From Paenibacillus sp. 1_12 (GTDB lineage Bacteria > Bacillota > Bacilli > Paenibacillales > NBRC-103111): 64,000 nt of DNA. The notes under the pieces are model-generated. The model ran no database searches. It worked only from the letters and a program-made list of their open reading frames with translations, and was not told the DNA's origin. Below, in pieces: positions 59,726 to 64,000 of this stretch (position 1 is the stretch's first letter; each line of letters opens with the position of its first letter). The stretch is from the NCBI RefSeq assembly GCF_900114475.1, contig NZ_FOTE01000014.1, positions 1-64,000 on the forward strand, given 5' to 3'. Position numbers and translations under genes: made by a program.

Positions 59726-60148
59726 TTATCTTCGATTCGCATCGGCTGCACGCCTCATATAGCGGTCAGCAACACGATTAAATCCATACGATTCATAAAG
59801 AGAATGGGCGTCTTTGGTTCCCAAAACTCCGTTAATTCCATGCAGAGCTTCAGAGCTAACAATCGTTTCGACTAATTTTTTGCCGATGCCCTGGCCGCGA
59901 TAATGTTCATCAATGAATACATCACACAAATAATACATCGTAGCGCCATCTGTAATGACTCTTGCAAAGCCGATTTGTCGATTTTGATCATAGACGCCAT
60001 AGCAGAGAGAATTTTCGATGGCTTTCTGCGTTTTTTCAATCGGACGCTCATTCGCCCAATAGCTTCTGGACAAAAATCCACCGATGATCTCGATATCCAG
60101 CCGAGTTTTGTCATCGCTAATTATAAATGTATTGAATAAAATTTCCAT
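59726..60148 (-). CDS. GNAT family N-acetyltransferase
   Basis: A 140-residue GNAT enzyme with acetyl-CoA-binding motif A FIDEHYRGQGIGKKLVETI. ATG 60148 has GAGGGG eight bases upstream; a TTG 6 bases earlier is less likely. The substrate is unknown. Single gene, convergent with the eCIS operon. Confidence 0.88.
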   Translation of the reverse strand: MEILFNTFIISDDKTRLDIEIIGGFLSRSYWANERPIEKTQKAIENSLCYGVYDQNRQIGFARVITDGATMYYLCDVFIDEHYRGQGIGKKLVETIVSSEALHGINGVLGTKDAHSLYESYGFNRVADRYMRRAADANRR

Positions 60149-60199
60149 TTCCAACGCCCCTCGTAAATAAATTGAATGGTAAGTCCTTAATGATTCCTT

Positions 60200-60415
60200 C
60201 TACTGGTCATGGCCGGATGGACTGGGGCACTCATTTTTTATGAGGATTCGCTTTTTAAGATCTGAGCAACCCGTTGATAGCAGGCTTTCCAATTGTTCAT
60301 CCGTAATCAGTTGGGAGTGGTGTTCAAACATAATCCTGATGTTGGGTTTCTCTTCTTTAAAGATATGCAAGTAGTCCTCAATGGGAGCCCAGCCTTCATC
60401 CGGGAAAGCTCCCAT
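60200..60415 (-). pseudogene. C-terminal fragment of a sugar-phosphate isomerase-like TIM barrel
   Basis: A 71-codon open frame reads MGAFPDEGWAPIEDYLHIF and IMFEHHSQLITDEQLE, the end of a xylose-isomerase-like TIM-barrel/AP-endonuclease-2 protein. An in-frame TGA lies just upstream and no earlier part is found, so it is a remnant. The last residues (GCSDLKKRILIKNE) do not look like the family and may be out of frame. Confidence 0.5.
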
Positions 60416-60461
60416 ATTGTACGATCATAAATATGTTCATCAGAGGGCTTCTTAATAAAGG

Positions 60462-60498
60462 AATGTCCCATAGGGCCAAATAGACCTTATGAGACATT
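60462..60498 (-). terminator. Hairpin after MORN gene
   Basis: AATGTC-CATA-GG and CC-TATG-GACATT pair (60462-60475 with 60485-60498) with a few mismatches; a weak T-rich tail follows on the minus strand. Confidence 0.5.
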
Positions 60499-60520
60499 CT
60501 CTCTTGTCGTTGTATACATG

Positions 60521-62326
60521 TTAATTCGCGGGCTTTGTCGGAATAATTTCAAGCTGAGTCGCGATATTGCCAGTTGTGCGGTGAGTGAAAGTAAGCAAGT
60601 AATCATCCTTGTAATAGCTATTGGTATAAGTTCCAGGTTGGGCAGCCCGCTTGAGCTCGAGGATCCGGTAACCGAGCGCATTCGGCTGCTTAGGGTCAGT
60701 GAACGTTTCTACTGCCGGTACGATAAGAGCAAGCGGCTTACTGCCCCATAAGGTGAACGAGGTGACGGTAGCCTCCTTGGGATTGGCTGGAGACGAGCTG
60801 ACAATGAAGCTCATCTGATAATTCGGATAGCTCAATTGCAGCTCTGTAATTGAGCTGGTTGCTGCGGCAGTATCGCCATTAGCTGCAGCCGTAGTACTTG
60901 GAGCGCCTGTACCAGGTACGGCTGCGCTTGCTAATGTGCCGTTAGCCGCACCTGGCGTTGTGCCGGCACCACTTGGTGCAGCAGCCCCGCCAGTACTTGT
61001 GTTGGCTCCGCCAGCCGCAGCAGACCCTCCTGCAGGTGCAGGAGCTTCAGCACCAACCGCAGCTCCTACAGTGGTGTCATTTGCTAATAAGGCCGCAAGT
61101 GGATCAGGCATACCTAGCAGGGTGACTTCACCTGGCTTGCCGAGCATATCCTCAAGCTTTTTGCTGGATAAGCCAATGAAACTCTGCAGGTTCGCGCTGC
61201 CGTCTACGAAAAATGATTTAAGTACGGGGGATCCGTCTGCATCGAATATAGTTCCGACGCCGTCGTACATACCGTTTTTGAAATCACCCTTGTACAGCGT
61301 TCTGCCCGCTCCGTCCATCAATTCGCCAACGCCATGGTACACATTATTGATGAAACCGCCTTTATAGGTAACCAGACCTTTATCACCTAATACTGTGCCT
61401 TCTCCATTATAGGAGCCTGCTGTAAAGGCACCTTTGTATTTGAGCATCCCGTTTTCATAAAATTCGCTGCCTTCCCCCGAGAACCTGCCATTTTTGAAGG
61501 CTCCTTCATATAGCATAATGCCTTTGCTATTAAACAGCTTACCGGCTCCATTGTACTCGTTTCCAGCAAAATCTCCTTCGTAAAGCAAAATCCCAGCTGC
61601 ATCAAACAGCTTGCCCGCACCGCTAAATTTCCCTGCGTGGAAAGCTCCATCATATTGGATGCCGCCGTTCGGATAGAACAGCTTGCCCGCACCACCGAAT
61701 TGCCCGTTTTGAAATTCCCCGATGTAACGGATCTTCTGGTCAGGATTGTAGAGAGTGCCAAGTCCGTTGTAAGCATCAGCGATAAATAGACCTTTATAAA
61801 GCAGCTTGCCCTGTTCATCGTTCAAGGTACCGGCTCCGTTCTTCTGCCCTTTGTCAAAAGAACCCTCATAAAGCAGCACGCCTTGTTTGCCATACAGCTT
61901 GCCTGTGCCTGCATATAAACCGTCAGCGAGCTCGCCTTCGTATCTGGCACCCTGCTGGTCATCGACAATCTTGGCTTTTCCCGAGAAAGCTGAGGTCTTG
62001 GGTGTAAATTCCTGTAACACAGTTGGACGATTAAACCATTTATTTACAAATACAGGTGGGCGAATAAATATGAAGTAGGCGAGCAGAAGAACGATGAGAA
62101 AACAAATTAGCAGCAGTCGCTTGGATACATAGTAATACCCAATGGGTACATAATTGCTGAGAGAGGATTCCTTTGTTCCGAGTATAGCCTTCAAAAAGGC
62201 TTGGAACTTTTTGATTAGAGCCATGGTCAGTGCTCTTAATTTAAAGATGGGCCTTAACATTTTGGTAACGATCGGGAACACTACCGGCCTGAAGATCGTT
62301 TCCATCGATTTCACGAATGTATTCAC
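60521..62326 (-). CDS. Membrane-anchored MORN-repeat protein
   Basis: A 601-residue protein. One transmembrane helix (RLLLICFLIVLLLAYFIFI) lies near residue 70, so the bulk is on one side, probably outside. Residues about 120-400 contain around 11-12 MORN-like repeats (YEG.F..G.YNG.G.L), which form a beta-sheet that binds membranes or lipids in other proteins. An Ala/Gly/Thr-rich linker follows, then a small C-terminal beta domain. Start: GTG 62326 has AGGAG seven bases upstream. It follows the DUF4280 gene on the same strand, 78 bp apart, and is likely cotranscribed. Possible role with the spike tip: anchor, receptor or payload; unproven. Confidence 0.8.
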   Translation of the reverse strand: MNTFVKSMETIFRPVVFPIVTKMLRPIFKLRALTMALIKKFQAFLKAILGTKESSLSNYVPIGYYYVSKRLLLICFLIVLLLAYFIFIRPPVFVNKWFNRPTVLQEFTPKTSAFSGKAKIVDDQQGARYEGELADGLYAGTGKLYGKQGVLLYEGSFDKGQKNGAGTLNDEQGKLLYKGLFIADAYNGLGTLYNPDQKIRYIGEFQNGQFGGAGKLFYPNGGIQYDGAFHAGKFSGAGKLFDAAGILLYEGDFAGNEYNGAGKLFNSKGIMLYEGAFKNGRFSGEGSEFYENGMLKYKGAFTAGSYNGEGTVLGDKGLVTYKGGFINNVYHGVGELMDGAGRTLYKGDFKNGMYDGVGTIFDADGSPVLKSFFVDGSANLQSFIGLSSKKLEDMLGKPGEVTLLGMPDPLAALLANDTTVGAAVGAEAPAPAGGSAAAGGANTSTGGAAAPSGAGTTPGAANGTLASAAVPGTGAPSTTAAANGDTAAATSSITELQLSYPNYQMSFIVSSSPANPKEATVTSFTLWGSKPLALIVPAVETFTDPKQPNALGYRILELKRAAQPGTYTNSYYKDDYLLTFTHRTTGNIATQLEIIPTKPAN

Positions 62327-62404
62327 GTTTTCACTCCTATAGCAGGATCGCCCGCATGCTAACATGAAGGCTGTAAACCGTATTTCTTCATATCTACCGC
62401 TTGC

Positions 62405-62791
62405 TTAAGGCACTTGTATGGTTGCTTGTCCGGGATTGACTACTTGAATGACGCCACCCCAATTGCACATGCACTTGGAGCTGTTGTTGAGGGCTGGCAT
62501 GTTAGCTACTAGAACGGTCGGTGAGCCTGGAACCCATGGAGCGGCTGTAACAGGAATGCAGGGCATAGGGGTTAATACGCCAAAAGCGGCAGCGGTTGCA
62601 GCGGCTACCATGGGGTTAGATGGTGAGTTGCACATACCAAAGGGCATAATATTCAGCATCGGTTTGTTATCCATAATATTGGCAATGGGCATGGAGGTCA
62701 TCACCAGATTGGCGGGGAGCACGTTCAACGTCCCTGGCGCGGCACCGAAGCTGCATTGCAGCATTGCGCCTCCGCAGACGAGTATACCCAT
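62405..62791 (-). CDS. DUF4280 PAAR-like spike-tip protein
   Basis: A 128-residue DUF4280 protein with many Met and Cys, the PAAR-like fold with LVCGGAMLQCSFGAAPGTLNVLP near its N-terminus. PAAR tips sharpen the spike of contractile injection systems and T6SS, and can carry cargo. The ATG at 62791 has GGTGG upstream. It lies on the other strand from the eCIS operon, 2.8 kb beyond its end, yet fits the missing tip component. Confidence 0.88.
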   Translation of the reverse strand: MGILVCGGAMLQCSFGAAPGTLNVLPANLVMTSMPIANIMDNKPMLNIMPFGMCNSPSNPMVAAATAAAFGVLTPMPCIPVTAAPWVPGSPTVLVANMPALNNSSKCMCNWGGVIQVVNPGQATIQVP

Positions 62792-63222
62792 CGAATCTAC
62801 CACCTTATCGACATATTATCGTGCTTATTCAAAAAGTCTTCTTTTCAACACCGTGAAGGTTGCAAGAGGGTGAAGAAGGGAAGCAGAGTTACAAGCCTTC
62901 CTTAGGAATGTTGCTTCGTAAGCATATTTGCTTTAGGCAATGCCTAGATAGCGGCACATTTCAAACCTGAATGCAAGAATCGAAGCCGAGTAAGCATCCT
63001 ATGTAACTTCGGGATCAAAAGGGGACTTTCTGAACAATCTCTTAATTAACGTGTATACAAGCTGTGAATCTATAGTTTCATAGTACTAAATAAAGCGAAA
63101 AGCGGCAATAAATTCATTTTCTTATTAAGCGTTATTCCACAATTTGTCGATAAATAAGATGCGGGATTCATAGAGTTGATGTACTATAGATGTAATGTTA
63201 TTTAACGTCGGAGGGGTTTGAA
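62792..63222. other. Divergent intergenic region with degenerate repeat
   Basis: This 431-bp region separates the minus-strand DUF4280 gene from the TolC-like gene and must hold both promoters. It contains a degenerate copy (62896-62925) of the repeat seen at 40651-40764. No gene is visible. GGAGGGG at 63210-63216 is the ribosome binding site of the next gene. Confidence 0.5.
62896..62925 (-). repeat. Degenerate copy of the palindrome-bearing repeat
   Basis: On the minus strand it reads ATGCTTACGAAG followed by ATTCC-TAA-GGAA, a decayed form of the ATGCTTACGAAG-AGTGTTCC...GGAACACT unit found three times at 40651-40764. Confidence 0.65.
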
Positions 63223-64000
63223 ATGATGTCTGTGCAACGTGTCGGAGCTTGTTTGGTATGGCTCCTTTTGTTGAATCAAGGGCTCATGTTATCGGCGTTC
63301 GCTGCTCCTGGGGATCAGATCAAGGATTTGCCATTAAAAGAGGCTGTTCAACTGGGTATTAAGAACAGTCAGGAAATTCGTGATGCCAGGTCAGAGATAA
63401 CCAAAAAGAATGCAGAGCTGGTACAGGCACAGTATGCGGTGCAAAGCGAAGATGCCAAGGATTCGAGTCTATTCGCCAAGCCGCGGAATTTGAGCAAGGA
63501 CCTGCAAATTCGCTTAAAGGTTCCGGAAGCACGCAAGCAGCAGTTAGTGGCAAATGAGGCACTTCGCAGCAAGACGTTGTCCGTGCAATATGAGATGGAA
63601 AAGCTGTATGGGAACGCGCTACAGGGATTGCTGGCAGAAAATGCAGCACAAAAGAAGCTAGATGCGGCCAAGGTCCAGCTGGAGAGCATAAGAAACAAGC
63701 AGAAGTTTGGGTTAGCGGATCAGGCAGCCCGTGATCAGGCGGAGAAGGGGTTGGAGCAAGCGGCATCCAGTTTGAAGTTGGCGCAGCTTTCGTACAAATC
63801 GAGTCTGCTTGCTTTGGGGGACAAGGTGGGCATGGATCTGCAAGGAGGGGTCAAGCTTTCCTACATCCAGGATTACGGAGATCTGAATCAAGCGATGCTG
63901 GAGAAGTACAGCGCCACTGCCCAAAAGACGAACCTGTCCCTGCTTCAGGACCGAGAGGACCGCAGAATTGCTGACATGAAGGTGGATGTGTCCCGCAAGC
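63223..64000 (+). CDS. TolC-family coiled-coil protein (cut by window end)
   Basis: The first 259 codons of a secreted protein. A signal peptide (CLVWLLLLNQGLMLSAFA) is followed by LPLKEAVQLGIKNSQEIRDARSEI, the repeat start of the TolC/outer-membrane-efflux helical hairpin, and long helices rich in K, E, Q, A. TolC-like proteins occur in Gram-positive bacteria as wall-associated or export helpers without an outer membrane. GGAGGGG precedes the ATG at 63223; a second ATG is at 63226. The 3' part is outside the window. Confidence 0.75.
   Translation, partial: MMSVQRVGACLVWLLLLNQGLMLSAFAAPGDQIKDLPLKEAVQLGIKNSQEIRDARSEITKKNAELVQAQYAVQSEDAKDSSLFAKPRNLSKDLQIRLKVPEARKQQLVANEALRSKTLSVQYEMEKLYGNALQGLLAENAAQKKLDAAKVQLESIRNKQKFGLADQAARDQAEKGLEQAASSLKLAQLSYKSSLLALGDKVGMDLQGGVKLSYIQDYGDLNQAMLEKYSATAQKTNLSLLQDREDRRIADMKVDVSRK

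Larger units (their letters stand above)
60149..60520. other. Region with a truncated gene and hairpin
   Basis: This 372-bp region contains only a broken TIM-barrel gene fragment (60200-60415) and a hairpin at 60462-60498 downstream of the MORN-protein gene. No full gene is seen. Confidence 0.5.

Overview
The window looks like a chromosomal segment of a Paenibacillus-type Firmicute. It has moderate GC, strong AGGAGG-type ribosome binding sites, many intrinsic terminators, and Bacillus-like families (YesM/YesN two-component systems, YwmB, YdjO, YkvA, BlaI/M56, XylA/XylR, CspB). There is no rRNA, tRNA, CRISPR array or intact transposon. It reads as ordinary chromosome on the left and one large accessory module on the right.

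1-13.3 kb is mainly carbohydrate use: a Gly/Gln-rich lipoprotein, a GH2 beta-galactosidase, xanthine phosphoribosyltransferase, a YesM/YesN-like sensor and AraC-type regulator, an acyl-CoA dehydrogenase-like enzyme, and a sugar ABC importer (binding protein plus two permeases, no ATPase). A helically phased cluster of DnaA boxes lies between lacZ and xpt.

13.3-34 kb is a mosaic of small units: BlaI repressor/M56 peptidase/DoxX with two matching operators, an SDR, YkvA, an HD-GYP phosphodiesterase, a Fur-controlled siderophore ATPase, CorA, a UvrC-like nuclease gene broken by an amber codon, a MarR/MFS efflux pair with duplicated operator, a uronate-dehydrogenase-like enzyme, divergent xylA/xylR with operator and cre, a secreted GH26 mannanase, two cold-shock genes plus ydjO, a guanylate-kinase-like protein, HIT, YwmB and MarR.

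34-59.6 kb is a contractile phage-tail-like particle locus (extracellular contractile injection system, eCIS): AAA+ ATPase, DUF4255/Pvc16-like protein, a carboxypeptidase-regulatory-like protein with a probable +1 frameshift, sheath, tube, a zinc-ribbon-like assembly protein, a small DUF6760-like gene with no normal start codon, second tube, a 1729-residue low-complexity protein, LysM baseplate protein, gpD-like and gp5/VgrG-like spike proteins, gp25 wedge, two baseplate-J proteins, a tail-I protein and a conserved 568-residue-frame protein. No capsid, terminase, portal or integrase gene is present, so it is not a prophage. A TGTGA-N6-TCACA palindrome sits upstream of the structural genes.

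59.7-64 kb holds a GNAT enzyme, a TIM-barrel gene fragment, a minus-strand pair encoding a DUF4280 PAAR-like spike-tip protein and a membrane-anchored MORN-repeat protein, and the start of a TolC-like coiled-coil protein cut by the window end. The most unusual items are the giant protein in the tape-measure position, the frameshift before the sheath gene, the unusual start codons in the eCIS operon, and the DnaA-box cluster.
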